NCBI RefSeq assembly: GCF_030264295.1
Contig: NZ_CP127173.1
Location: 5,463,501 to 5,527,500, forward strand
DNA length: 64,000 nt
Origin: Amycolatopsis nalaikhensis
GTDB taxonomy: Bacteria; Actinomycetota; Actinomycetes; Mycobacteriales; Pseudonocardiaceae
Reading direction: 5' to 3'
The notes below the pieces were generated by a model that ran no database searches, was not told the origin of the DNA, and saw nothing but the letters and a program-made list of their open reading frames with translations. A program made the position numbers and the translations under genes. Shown here piece by piece: positions 16,344 to 23,966 of the stretch; position 1 is the first letter of the stretch; each line of letters opens with the position of its first letter.

Positions 16344-16742
16344 GTGACCATTGAACGGCAGAACCCGCCCGGCCTGCACACGCCACCCGGCTACCACCAC
16401 GTGACGTCGGTCGAGGCACGCCGCACGGTGTACCTGGCCGGCCAGTGCCCGCTCACCGCGGACGGCACGGTCGTCGAAGGCGACGTGCTCGCCCAGACCG
16501 ACCAGGTCGTCGCCAACACGGCGGCCGCGCTCGCCTTCGCCGGCGCGGGGCCCGCCGACGTGGTCCGCACGGTGATCTACGTGGCCACCGACGACCGCGA
16601 GACGCTTTCGGCCGTGTGGGACCGGCTGACGGCGTCCGGGATCGGCGCGGCGTTCACGTCGGCGAGCACGCTGCTGGGCGTGGCCCGGCTGGGGTACCCG
16701 GGCCAGCTGGTCGAGCTGGACGTGACCGCCGCGCTCGCCTGA
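16344..16742 (+). CDS. RidA-family protein
   Basis: This 132-residue protein has the YjgF/YER057c/UK114 fold: VEARRTVYLAGQCPL, then QVVANTAAALAFAGA and VVRTVIYVATD. Canonical RidA hydrolyses reactive enamine/imine intermediates, relying on an Arg near IRVxVF; here the equivalent segment is TSASTLLGVARLGYPG, so it is a divergent subgroup and its activity is uncertain. It starts with GTG, since the nearby ATGs are out of frame. It ends directly against the convergent deacetylase gene. Confidence 0.8.
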   Translation: MTIERQNPPGLHTPPGYHHVTSVEARRTVYLAGQCPLTADGTVVEGDVLAQTDQVVANTAAALAFAGAGPADVVRTVIYVATDDRETLSAVWDRLTASGIGAAFTSASTLLGVARLGYPGQLVELDVTAALA

Positions 16743-17537
16743 TCAGAGCCCGGCCATCAGGTCCGTCTCCGTGATCCCCGGCCCCTGGCCCGCGCGGATG
16801 AACCACTCGGTGCCGAAGGCGAACGCGAAGGCGTCGTCCGGCATGGCGAGCATGAACATGTCCTCGCTGATCTGGCTCGGGTGCGCCCGCATGGCCGCGC
16901 GCTTGACGGGCGCGTACTTCGCGACGTCGACGGCCGCGGTGATCTCGGCTTCGGGCTTGCCGAACTCGACGTTTTCCGGCGGTTTCGGGGCGGCCTCGGC
17001 CGGCATGAGGCCCTGCTCGACGGCCGCTTCGAAGCCGCGTTGCATGAACTCGCGGTTGAAGGTGGCCTGGAAGACGCGCCCGGTGCCGGCCAGCTCGGCG
17101 GCGCGCATGCCGACGCGGTGGACCTGGATGTGGTCGGGGTGCCCGTAGTCGCCGTTGTCGTCGTAGACAGTGAGGACGTCGGCCGATTCCTCGCGCAGGA
17201 TCGCGGCGAGCTGCTCGGCGGCCTTCTCGACGTCGGCGCGCCAGAAGCACTCGGGGTCGTCGTTCGTCGGCTCGCCCATCATCCCGGAGTCCCGGTAGCC
17301 GAGGAACTCGACGCGTTCGACCCCCAGGATTTCGGCGGCGGCGTGCGATTCCTTGACGCGCCGCTCCCAGAGTTGTTCGCCCTCGGCGAGAAAGCCCTCG
17401 GGCACCTCGCCGACCTCGCCCTTGGTGGCGACGACGAGCACGACCCGGTGCCCGTCTTCGACGGCTTTGCGCATGACGCCCGCGGTGCGGAGGCACTCGT
17501 CGTCCGGGTGGGCGTGGAAGGTGACCAGTGTTGCCAT
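16743..17537 (-). CDS. LmbE/PIG-L family deacetylase (Mca/MshB-like)
   Basis: This 264-residue zinc hydrolase carries the family motif HAHPDDE (residues 8-14) and the distal GHPDHIQVHRVG. Family members in actinobacteria deacetylate the mycothiol precursor GlcNAc-Ins (MshB) or cleave mycothiol S-conjugates (Mca). The sequence does not settle which, and a third, unrelated N-acyl substrate is possible because several paralogues usually exist. The ATG is preceded by an untranslated region; upstream frame extension has no family similarity. Confidence 0.85.
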   Translation of the reverse strand: MATLVTFHAHPDDECLRTAGVMRKAVEDGHRVVLVVATKGEVGEVPEGFLAEGEQLWERRVKESHAAAEILGVERVEFLGYRDSGMMGEPTNDDPECFWRADVEKAAEQLAAILREESADVLTVYDDNGDYGHPDHIQVHRVGMRAAELAGTGRVFQATFNREFMQRGFEAAVEQGLMPAEAAPKPPENVEFGKPEAEITAAVDVAKYAPVKRAAMRAHPSQISEDMFMLAMPDDAFAFAFGTEWFIRAGQGPGITETDLMAGL

Positions 17538-17760
17538 GTCCGCGACGTTACCGGGAGGGACCGACAAAAACCGCCCGCGAAGGTGCGCACCTGCCGATGG
17601 AGCACCCTCGGGCAGCGGATCGGTGGCCGCGACGGGGGAGGCAAACGGGCAGCCGGCAACGCGAAGCCACCCCCTCGTCTTCGTCGCGAACCGGCGGCCG
17701 GCAACGCAAGCCAGGCACGAGATCACCAGACCTCCCCCGCCCCTCGTCCTCGCCGCTCTT

Positions 17761-17822
17761 CAGTCGACGGTTGAGCTTGTCAAGGCACGCTTTCCCGCCT
17801 TGACAAGCTCAACCGTCGACTG
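17761..17822. repeat. Perfect 26-bp inverted repeat
   Basis: Arms 17761-17786 and 17797-17822 are exact reverse complements (starting cagtcgacggttgagcttgt), with a 10-base loop. No poly-T tract follows. It is far longer than an ordinary terminator stem. Confidence 0.9.
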
Positions 17823-17973
17823 AACACTCCGCGAGGAGGGGTGGGGGATGTCGGGCCCGCCATTTTTTCGATGGCGCAGGTTCAAAGATCAAAAGAATGT
17901 CCTCGCCGGACGGGCAGGCTCCGGGATGGCCGGGGCCTCGTAGTCCTCTCGCGTTCTCGAGGTGGGCCGCTGT

Positions 17974-18110
17974 GTGGTCATCCCGTCGCCTGATTGAGGC
18001 CTATCACTTTGAGCCAGGCCCGCAAGCCTCCGTAGCTCACTCGCGCTGCGTAGTTAGTTGCGGGCCTGGCTCAAAGTGATTTTGACGGCCTCAGGCGACG
18101 GGATGACCAC
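17974..18110. repeat. Long imperfect inverted repeat, arms about 50 bp
   Basis: The left arm starts gtggtcatcccgtcgcctga (17974) and runs through atcactttgagccaggcccg. The right arm returns the same two blocks in reverse complement, ending at 18110. A short unmatched segment lies between the blocks in each arm. The 32-base centre itself contains cgtag/ctacg-like symmetry. Confidence 0.85.
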
Positions 18111-18131
18111 CCCGCTCCTTTGTTGGGTTGG

Positions 18132-18926
18132 TCACCCCGCCTGCTCCTTCGAACACCACCACGTTGACCGCCCGCCGACCGTCCCGTGCACCATCTCCGC
18201 TCCGCACCGCGGGCAGTGCTCACCGGCCCGCCGGTGCCCGATGATCTCGCCCGTGTGTACCCCGCCGCGCCGGATCGCGGCCCGCAACGCCTTCCGCAGG
18301 GCCTTGTGCAGCCCGGCCAGCTCCTCGTCGGTCAGCTCGTGCACCGGCCGGCCCGGGTTCACCCCGGCCTGCCACAGGATTTCGTCGGCGAGCAGGTTCC
18401 CGATCCCGGCCACCACGGACTGGTCCAGCAGCCGCGCCTTCACCGGCGCCCGGCCGCGCCCCACGCGCTCGGCGAACTCCCGGCGCGACACCTCCCCGGC
18501 ATCCGGGCCCAGGGCGTCGAGGTCGGGGTCGAGCCGGACCCGGCTGAGGCGGCGGGTGTCGAACAGCCGCAGCTCTTCGCCGTCGGCGAACGTGATGCCG
18601 AACCGGAACCACTCCGGCTTCTCGACGCGGTCGTACGACCGGCCCGGTGGCCCTTTCACGCCACCGAACCGGAGCTGGCCGGCCATGCCCAGATGGAGGC
18701 CGAGGTGCGGGCCGGGTTCTCCGTCGGCGCCTTCGGTTTCGCACCAGAGAGTCTTGCCGCGGCGGTGCGCCTCGGTGAGCCGTCCGCCTCGCAGCGCCGC
18801 GGCGATGTCGCCGGGCGCGTGCGGGCGGCAGACCCAGTCGTCGTGGTCGTCGACGTCGCGGATCTCACGACCGAGCGCGCCGGCGAGGACCTGGCGGGCG
18901 AGCTCCACTTCGGGCAGTTCCGGCAC
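18132..18926 (-). CDS. Fpg/Nei-family DNA glycosylase
   Basis: This 264-residue base-excision repair enzyme begins MPELPEVE, giving the catalytic Pro2 and Glu3. It contains the H2TH segment DQSVVAGIGNLLADEILWQAG. The C-terminal zinc finger has Cys238, Cys241 and Cys258, but the fourth position reads Glu261 (WWCSKEQAG) instead of Cys. The glycosylase would remove oxidised bases and nick the abasic site; the altered finger may weaken or change DNA binding. The Fpg versus Nei substrate preference is not decidable here. Confidence 0.88.
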   Translation of the reverse strand: MPELPEVELARQVLAGALGREIRDVDDHDDWVCRPHAPGDIAAALRGGRLTEAHRRGKTLWCETEGADGEPGPHLGLHLGMAGQLRFGGVKGPPGRSYDRVEKPEWFRFGITFADGEELRLFDTRRLSRVRLDPDLDALGPDAGEVSRREFAERVGRGRAPVKARLLDQSVVAGIGNLLADEILWQAGVNPGRPVHELTDEELAGLHKALRKALRAAIRRGGVHTGEIIGHRRAGEHCPRCGAEMVHGTVGGRSTWWCSKEQAG

Positions 18927-18986
18927 TCGGCCAGTCTGCCGTTAGCCGGGCAGGCCCGCGACCGAGCCCGTCCCGGGAAAGCCGGG

Positions 18987-19613
18987 TCAGGAGCGGGCGG
19001 CCGCCGTGGTCGTCTCCCACGCGAACCCGTCCGGGTCGGTGAACGCCTCGGCCGCGCCGGCGACCGCGATCCGGTGCGAGCCCGTGCCTTCGGGCGCGAC
19101 GCCGGCGTCCTTCGCGAGTGCCTTGCGCCGGTACAGCGCCAGCTTGACCGGGCTCGACCCGGCCTCGAACTCGACGTACACGCGGCCGAAGCTCTTGCCG
19201 ACGGTGAAGCCGTGGCTCGCGTAGAACTTCTTGCTCGCGGCCACGTCCGCGACGCCCAGCAGGAGCACGACGGCGTCGAACTCGCGGGTAGCCGGTCCGG
19301 TGTTCTTCTTCGCCGAGGTCGCGACCTTCCAGATGGCCCCGTCCGGCGCCTGCACGACGCCGCCGTAGCCCCACATGGACTTCGCGGGCGCCTTGAGCGT
19401 CGTCGCGCCCGCTTCGAGCGCCGTGCCGATCAGCGAATCGACGTCGGCGGGCTGGGCGACGGTCAGGGACAGCGTGAACCCGCGGAAGCCGGTGCTGGGG
19501 GCGTCCGAGGCGCGGAACCGCAGCTGCGAGCCGAGCCCGAAGGCGGTGGTGTAGAAGCGTTCGGCGGCGGCGGGGTCGGCCACCTCGAGGGTGATGGTGT
19601 CGATCGATGTCAT
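18987..19613 (-). CDS. Two-domain VOC (glyoxalase/bleomycin-resistance-like) protein
   Basis: This 208-residue protein is made of two vicinal-oxygen-chelate halves. The first starts IDTITLEVADPAAAERFY and ends with QAPDGAIWKVAT; the second starts FDAVVLLLGVADVAASKKFY and ends with FTDPDGFAWE. Metal ligands of true glyoxalases are not all obvious, so it could be a binding protein or an enzyme of unknown substrate. It is transcribed alone; its start lies near the promoter region of the divergent leader peptide/GNAT operon. Confidence 0.8.
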   Translation of the reverse strand: MTSIDTITLEVADPAAAERFYTTAFGLGSQLRFRASDAPSTGFRGFTLSLTVAQPADVDSLIGTALEAGATTLKAPAKSMWGYGGVVQAPDGAIWKVATSAKKNTGPATREFDAVVLLLGVADVAASKKFYASHGFTVGKSFGRVYVEFEAGSSPVKLALYRRKALAKDAGVAPEGTGSHRIAVAGAAEAFTDPDGFAWETTTAAARS

Positions 19614-19684
19614 GCCGGTAACGCTAGGCGCGGGCCGGTGACCAGCGCTTCTCGATTCCTGATCGGTCTGCCGCGCTAATTCGG

Positions 19685-19714
19685 TGGACGGCCGGGAGCC
19701 GGCGGGGATAGCGT
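19685..19714 (+). promoter_or_regulatory. Putative promoter of the leader peptide/GNAT/IF-1 operon
   Basis: TGGACG (19685-19690) and TAGCGT (19709-19714) are 18 bp apart. The same -10 hexamer occurs in the predicted promoter at 13768. It overlaps a small hairpin (ggcgggga-tagc-gtcccgcc). Confidence 0.45.
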
Positions 19715-19751
19715 CCCGCCGACCGTGACTCCACCCGAGGAGGTGAGCCCC

Positions 19752-19805
19752 ATGAACGCTGTTTCGATGTGGGTGCTCCCCTCGTCGTCACGGTCGGGCG
19801 ACTGA
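19752..19805 (+). CDS. Possible leader peptide (17 residues)
   Basis: An ATG preceded by a very strong ribosome-binding site (GAGGAGGTGAG) opens a 17-residue frame, MNAVSMWVLPSSSRSGD, ending in TGA 54 bp before the acetyltransferase ATG. The Shine-Dalgarno is better than that of the acetyltransferase itself. It does not resemble any protein recognised. A translated leader that controls the downstream genes by attenuation or ribosome stalling is an inference from position only; chance occurrence is possible. Confidence 0.45.
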   Translation: MNAVSMWVLPSSSRSGD

Positions 19806-19859
19806 CGTAGGGGTTGCCGGGAGCGCCGCTGGACAAGGCACTCTCCGAAAGGCGATCCC

Positions 19860-20618
19860 ATGAACTCTTCGAAAGCACGACCCGCGGTGGTGATCACGCG
19901 GGTTTCCGAGCGGCAATGGCACGCACTGGACGACGACCGCGTGGTCGGCCGCGGCGAAGCGTCGCCCCGGCCCGACGGGCGGCTCTTCCTCAGCATCGAC
20001 TCCTGGCACGGCGAAGTCTTCGACCGGCTAGCCCAGGCGATGCTTCCCGGCCTGCCGAAGCCGTTGTACACAGTGGTCGACGAGGCCGACGCTGAACTCA
20101 CGGCCCAGTGGCTGCGCGCCGGGCTCACCGTCCGCCGCCGCGAGTGGGAGTACCTCGTGCCCACCGACCCGGCCGTCACCGGGCTGGGGGACGTCGTCCC
20201 GCCGCCGGGCGTGACGGTCGGCCCGGCCGTCCTCGGGCCGCTGCGCGAACTGGACGACGCGCTCCGCGCCGAGGTCGACTGGCCCGATATGCCCGCCGAG
20301 GTGGTGGCCCGCCCCGACGGGCCGACCGCGGCGGACCTGCCGAGGTTCACCGTCGCGGCGGAGTCCGGCCGGGCCGTCGGGCTGGTCCGGGTGGCGCCGC
20401 TGCGGCGGCCGCGGCTCGGCCTGGTCGCGGTCCGCGCCGGGCGTCGTCGTCGGGGCATCGGCCGTGCCCTGCTCGCCCATGTGCTGGGCGGCTTCCACGA
20501 CCGGGGCATCCCGACGGCGTCGGCCGAGGTGAAGGAATCCAACGAGGCCGCGCTCGCGCTGTTCGACGGCATCGGGGCCCGGCGCGCGGGCAGCGCCCTC
20601 GAGCTGGTGGTGCGCTGA
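19860..20618 (+). CDS. GNAT-family N-acetyltransferase
   Basis: This is a 252-residue protein. The C-terminal half is a GNAT domain: VGLVRVAPL, then the acetyl-CoA-binding loop AGRRRRGIGRALL (R-x-x-G-x-G/A type) and VKESNEAALALFDGIGA. The N-terminal half (about 100 residues, VVITRVSERQWHAL...) is a less conserved second lobe. The acceptor substrate is unknown. The gene stop overlaps the start of the IF-1 paralogue (TGATG), so both are translated in a coupled way. This context allows a role in ribosome or antibiotic modification, but that is inference. Confidence 0.8.
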   Translation: MNSSKARPAVVITRVSERQWHALDDDRVVGRGEASPRPDGRLFLSIDSWHGEVFDRLAQAMLPGLPKPLYTVVDEADAELTAQWLRAGLTVRRREWEYLVPTDPAVTGLGDVVPPPGVTVGPAVLGPLRELDDALRAEVDWPDMPAEVVARPDGPTAADLPRFTVAAESGRAVGLVRVAPLRRPRLGLVAVRAGRRRRGIGRALLAHVLGGFHDRGIPTASAEVKESNEAALALFDGIGARRAGSALELVVR

Positions 20619-20842
20619 TGGCCAAGTCCTCAGGCGGGATCGAGGTGGAAGGCACCGTCGTCGAGTGCCTGCGCGACGCCACGTTCCGGGTCGAGCTCGA
20701 AAACGGGCACAAGGTGCTGGCGCACATCAGCGGGAAGATCCGGCGGAACTACATCAAGATCCTGCCGTACGACCGGGTACTGGTGGAGCTGAGCCCGTAC
20801 GACCTCGACCGCGGCCGGATCCTGTTCCGGTACCGCACCTAG
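20618..20842 (+). CDS. infA: Translation initiation factor IF-1 paralogue
   Basis: This is a 74-residue S1/OB-fold protein clearly of the IF-1 family: IEVEGTVVECL, FRVELENGHKVLAHISGKIR, ILPYDRVLVELSPYDL and RGRILFRYR. IF-1 binds the 30S A site during initiation. The usual infA lies in the ribosomal protein operon (before rpmJ-rpsM); here it follows an acetyltransferase gene with a one-base overlap, so this is presumably a second copy. Compared with typical actinobacterial IF-1 it changes the start (SSGGIEVE) and has RRNYIKILPYD where RQHYIRILPED is common. A strong terminator hairpin follows. Confidence 0.9.
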   Translation: MAKSSGGIEVEGTVVECLRDATFRVELENGHKVLAHISGKIRRNYIKILPYDRVLVELSPYDLDRGRILFRYRT

Positions 20843-20849
20843 TGCGCGA

Positions 20850-20881
20850 GGCCGCCGCCCGGTGCACACCGGGTGGCGGCC
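20850..20881. terminator. Strong hairpin terminator between convergent genes
   Basis: A 14-bp stem (ggccgccgcccggt pairing with accgggtggcggcc, one G-T pair) encloses a four-base loop. It lies eight bases after the IF-1 stop and 13 bases before the end of the convergent dienelactone hydrolase gene, so it can serve both. Confidence 0.75.
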
Positions 20882-20893
20882 CCGGCCCGCGGC

Positions 20894-21583
20894 TCAGGCG
20901 GGCATCGTGCGCCGCAGGAACTCCGTCGTCAGCGCCCACGCCCGCGCCGCCGCCTCGGGGTGGTGGAACATCGGCGCCACGTTGTTGTGGAACGCGTGCC
21001 CGGCGTCCTCCTGCACGTGGATCTCCGCGCCCGGGTGCGCGGCCACGGCCTCCTCGACGACGCGGACGTCCGAGCGCGGGATGAACGGGTCCTGCCCGCC
21101 GAAGTGGAACTGGATCGGGCACGTCACCTTGGCCAGCTCCGCGATCTGCGCCGCCACCGTCGAGCCGTAGAACGACACCGCGACGTCGGGGTCGCCCGCG
21201 GCCGCCGCCGAGAACGCCAGCGAGCCGCCCAGGCAGAAGCCGAGCACGCCCACGCCGCCGCGCACCTCGGGCGACTCGCGCAGGTGCGCGACCGTCGCCA
21301 GCACGTCCGACAGCCCCAGTCCCGGGTGGAACGTGGCCGCCACCTCCATCGAGGCCGCGACCCCCGCTTCGTCGTGCGTCGACGACCAGCCGGGAGCCGT
21401 GCGCCAGAACAGTTCCGGGACGGCCACCACGTACCCCGCGGCGGCCAGGTCCGCCGCGACCGATCGCAGGTAGTCGTCCAGGCCGAAGATCTCCTGGATC
21501 AGCACCAGGCCGGGACCGCGGCCGGACGGCGGCCGCCACACGGGCAGGTCGACCGTTCCGTCGTCGAGCACGAGGCGGTTCAT
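20894..21583 (-). CDS. Dienelactone hydrolase family protein
   Basis: This 229-residue alpha/beta hydrolase has the dienelactone-hydrolase cysteine nucleophile in GFCLGG (Cys117), the acid Asp165 in GGQDPFIP and His196 in AGHAF, the complete DLH triad. The segment LVLIQEIFGLDDYLR is the conserved family N-terminus. It would hydrolyse dienelactones or related lactones/esters; a role in aromatic degradation is not supported by neighbours. Its start overlaps the stop of the arginase-family gene by four bases, indicating an operon. Confidence 0.88.
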   Translation of the reverse strand: MNRLVLDDGTVDLPVWRPPSGRGPGLVLIQEIFGLDDYLRSVAADLAAAGYVVAVPELFWRTAPGWSSTHDEAGVAASMEVAATFHPGLGLSDVLATVAHLRESPEVRGGVGVLGFCLGGSLAFSAAAAGDPDVAVSFYGSTVAAQIAELAKVTCPIQFHFGGQDPFIPRSDVRVVEEAVAAHPGAEIHVQEDAGHAFHNNVAPMFHHPEAAARAWALTTEFLRRTMPA

Positions 21584-22446
21584 CGCAACGCCCTTTCCAC
21601 GATGTCGGCGACCGAGGCGGCCTGGTGGCCGTCCGGGTCGAGGTCCGGGTCGAACACGGTCAGCTCGAAGCCCGCCGCGCCGGGGAGCGCGAAGAGCCCG
21701 CGCAGCAAGGAAACCAGGGTGTCCGGGTCGAGGCCACCGGGATCCGGACTGTCCACTGCGGACACGTAGGCCGGGTCGAGGACGTCGATGTCCACGTGCA
21801 CCCAGAACCCGTCCAGGCCCGCGAACGCGCTCGACGCGGCGGCCACGGCGTCGGCGACGACCATCCGCTCCGACGGGACGAACGAGATCCCCGCCGCGCG
21901 CAGCCGCGCTGTCTCCGCCTCGCGGACGCCCAGCACGACGACGTCTTCGTCGCGGACGTACGGGCGCAGGCCGTCGATGTCGGCCAGCTCGTCCGCGCCG
22001 CGGCCGGTCATGATCGCCAGGTCCTCGCCCGCGGCCGCGCCGACGTGCTCGGCGACGCCCAGGTGGCGGAAGTCGTCGTGGCCGTCGAGGTAGGCGATCC
22101 CGTACCGGCCGGAGCGGCGCAGCGCCAGCATCGCGCCCAGCGAGATCGAGCAGTCGCCGCCGAGCACCACCGGGAAGCCGCCCGACGCGCGGACCGACGT
22201 CACCCGTTCGGCGAGCGCGCGCGTGTAGGCCGCGATGGCGGCCGAGTTGCGGACGCCGTCACCCGGTCGCCACGTGCCGACGTAGCGCCCGGGCGTCACG
22301 ACCCCGCCGTCGGCCGCGCCGAGCCGCCGGAGGATGCCGAGGTCGCGCAGCACGCCGGGCGTCTTGTAGCAGCCGGGCACCGCGCCCTCGGCGGGCGGGC
22401 GCAGGCCCAGGTTGGACGGTGCGTCGATCAGGACGGGCTTCACCAC
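21580..22446 (-). CDS. Arginase/agmatinase-family protein
   Basis: This 288-residue ureohydrolase-fold protein carries VVLGGDCS (residues 93-100), LDGHDD (120-125) and HVDIDVLDP, the three metal-binding motifs. Two differ from the norm: GGDHS is GGDCS, so a manganese-ligand His is replaced by Cys, and DAHxD is DGHDD. The substrate may therefore not be arginine; guanidino or formimino compounds are alternatives. Tandem GTG codons at the start (22446 and 22443) leave one residue of uncertainty. It is co-transcribed with the dienelactone hydrolase. Confidence 0.82.
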   Translation of the reverse strand: MVKPVLIDAPSNLGLRPPAEGAVPGCYKTPGVLRDLGILRRLGAADGGVVTPGRYVGTWRPGDGVRNSAAIAAYTRALAERVTSVRASGGFPVVLGGDCSISLGAMLALRRSGRYGIAYLDGHDDFRHLGVAEHVGAAAGEDLAIMTGRGADELADIDGLRPYVRDEDVVVLGVREAETARLRAAGISFVPSERMVVADAVAAASSAFAGLDGFWVHVDIDVLDPAYVSAVDSPDPGGLDPDTLVSLLRGLFALPGAAGFELTVFDPDLDPDGHQAASVADIVERALR

Positions 22447-22511
22447 CCGATCACCGTACTGGCTCCGCGGCCGGTGGCGTCCTAAGTTGAGGTGCCGACC
22501 AAGGAGGCTCG

Positions 22512-23864
22512 ATGGCTGAGAAGACCAAGTACATCCTGGACGAAGACGAGCTGCCGACCCAGTGGTACAACGTCATCCCCGACCTGCCGGAGCCGCCGCC
22601 ACCGCCGTTGCACCCCGGGACCCGCGAGCCGGTCGGCCCGGCCGACCTGGCGCCGCTGTTCCCGCAGGCGCTGATCGAGCAGGAGGTGACGGCGGAGCGC
22701 TATGTCGACATCCCGGAGGAGGTCCGGGAGGTCTACCGGCTCTGGCGCCCGTCGCCGCTGTTCCGCGCGCGGCGGCTGGAGAAGGCGCTGGGCACCCCGG
22801 CGCGGATCTACTACAAGTACGAGGGCGTCAGCCCGGTCGGCTCGCACAAGCCGAACACCGCGGTGCCGCAGGCGTTCTACAACGCGGCCGAGGGCGTCAC
22901 CCGGCTGACCACCGAGACCGGCGCCGGCCAGTGGGGGAGCGCGCTCGCGTTCGCCTGCGCCCAGTTCGGGCTGGAGTGCGAGGTCTGGCAGGTGCGGGCG
23001 TCCTACGACCAGAAGCCCTACCGCAAGCTGATGATGGAGACGTTCGGCGCGACGGTGCACCCGAGCCCGTCCGAGCTGACCGAGTCCGGCAAGGCGATCC
23101 TCGCCGAGCACCCGGATTCGACGGGCAGCCTCGGCATCGCGATCAGCGAGGCGGTCGAGCAGGCCGCCCAGGACCCGAACGCGCGGTACGCGCTGGGCAG
23201 CGTGCTCAACCATGTGCTGCTGCACCAGACGATCATCGGCGAGGAAGCGCTCAAGCAGTTCGAGCTGGCCGGCGACACCCCGGACGTGCTGGTCGGCTGC
23301 ACGGGCGGCGGCTCGAACTTCGGCGGGCTCGCGTTCCCGTTCCTGCGCGAGAAGCTGGCGGGCCGGATGGACCCGGTGATCCGCGCGGTCGAGCCGGCGG
23401 CGTGCCCGTCGCTGACGCGCGGCAAGTACGCCTACGACTTCGGCGACACGGCCGGGCTCACGCCGTTGCTCAAGATGCACACGCTCGGCCACGAGTTCAT
23501 CCCGGACCCGATCCACGCCGGCGGCCTGCGCTACCACGGGATGTCGCCGCTGATCTCGCACATCTACGAGCTCGGCCTGATCGAGGCGATCGCGATCGGG
23601 CAGCAGGAGTGCTTCGCGGCGGGCGTGCGGTTCGCGCGCTCGGAGGGGATCATCCCGGCGCCGGAGCCGACCCACGCGCTGGCGGCGTGCATCCAGGAAG
23701 CGTTGCGCTGCAAGGAAACCGGCGAGGAGAAGGTGATCCTCACGGCCCTGTGCGGCCACGCGCACCTGGACCTGCCCGCCTACGGCGCGTACCTGGCAGG
23801 CGACATGGTGGACAACGAGCTGTCCGCGGCCACGCTCGAGGCCTCGCTCGCCGGCCTGCCGTAG
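22512..23864 (+). CDS. trpB2: TrpB2-type tryptophan synthase beta subunit
   Basis: This is a 450-residue PLP enzyme of the stand-alone TrpB2 class. The PLP lysine is Lys113 in GSHKPN; GCTGGGSNFGG binds the phosphate. The long N-terminus with LPTQWYNVIPDLP and the insertion before the catalytic domain distinguish TrpB2 from TrpB1. It can condense indole with serine, and in vivo may scavenge indole or act on another substrate, since no trpA is adjacent. AGGAGG precedes the ATG. The gene ends just before a family A repeat and is convergent with the GGDEF gene. Confidence 0.9.
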   Translation: MAEKTKYILDEDELPTQWYNVIPDLPEPPPPPLHPGTREPVGPADLAPLFPQALIEQEVTAERYVDIPEEVREVYRLWRPSPLFRARRLEKALGTPARIYYKYEGVSPVGSHKPNTAVPQAFYNAAEGVTRLTTETGAGQWGSALAFACAQFGLECEVWQVRASYDQKPYRKLMMETFGATVHPSPSELTESGKAILAEHPDSTGSLGIAISEAVEQAAQDPNARYALGSVLNHVLLHQTIIGEEALKQFELAGDTPDVLVGCTGGGSNFGGLAFPFLREKLAGRMDPVIRAVEPAACPSLTRGKYAYDFGDTAGLTPLLKMHTLGHEFIPDPIHAGGLRYHGMSPLISHIYELGLIEAIAIGQQECFAAGVRFARSEGIIPAPEPTHALAACIQEALRCKETGEEKVILTALCGHAHLDLPAYGAYLAGDMVDNELSAATLEASLAGLP

Positions 23865-23870
23865 CACCAA

Positions 23871-23954
23871 GCGCCCCAATGTGGCCTTCGGTGCGTGAGA
23901 CGCAACCAAGGCGGCCTTGGGTGCGTCAGACGCACCCAAGGCCACATTGGGGCG
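23871..23954. repeat. Cloverleaf-like intergenic repeat, family A (copy 1)
   Basis: Outer arms gcgccccaatgtggcctt and aaggccacattggggcg enclose two hairpin units (ggtgcgtgagacgcaacc and gggtgcgtcagacgcaccc) separated by the palindrome aaggcggcctt. It is located between convergent trpB2 and GGDEF genes. Copies 2 and 3 are at 29028 and 43422. Confidence 0.9.
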
Positions 23955-23966
23955 TTCGGGGCGGGG

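Larger units (their letters stand above)
17538..18131. other. Non-coding stretch holding two large inverted repeats
   Basis: No supportable gene was seen in these 594 bases. They contain the promoter side of the deacetylase gene and two inverted repeats (17761-17822 and 17974-18110), listed separately, downstream of the glycosylase gene. Confidence 0.7.

Noticed and set aside
23871..23954. Family A repeats as a CRISPR array
   Set aside because: Only two hairpin units per site, no spacers of constant length with unrelated sequence, and no cas genes in the window.
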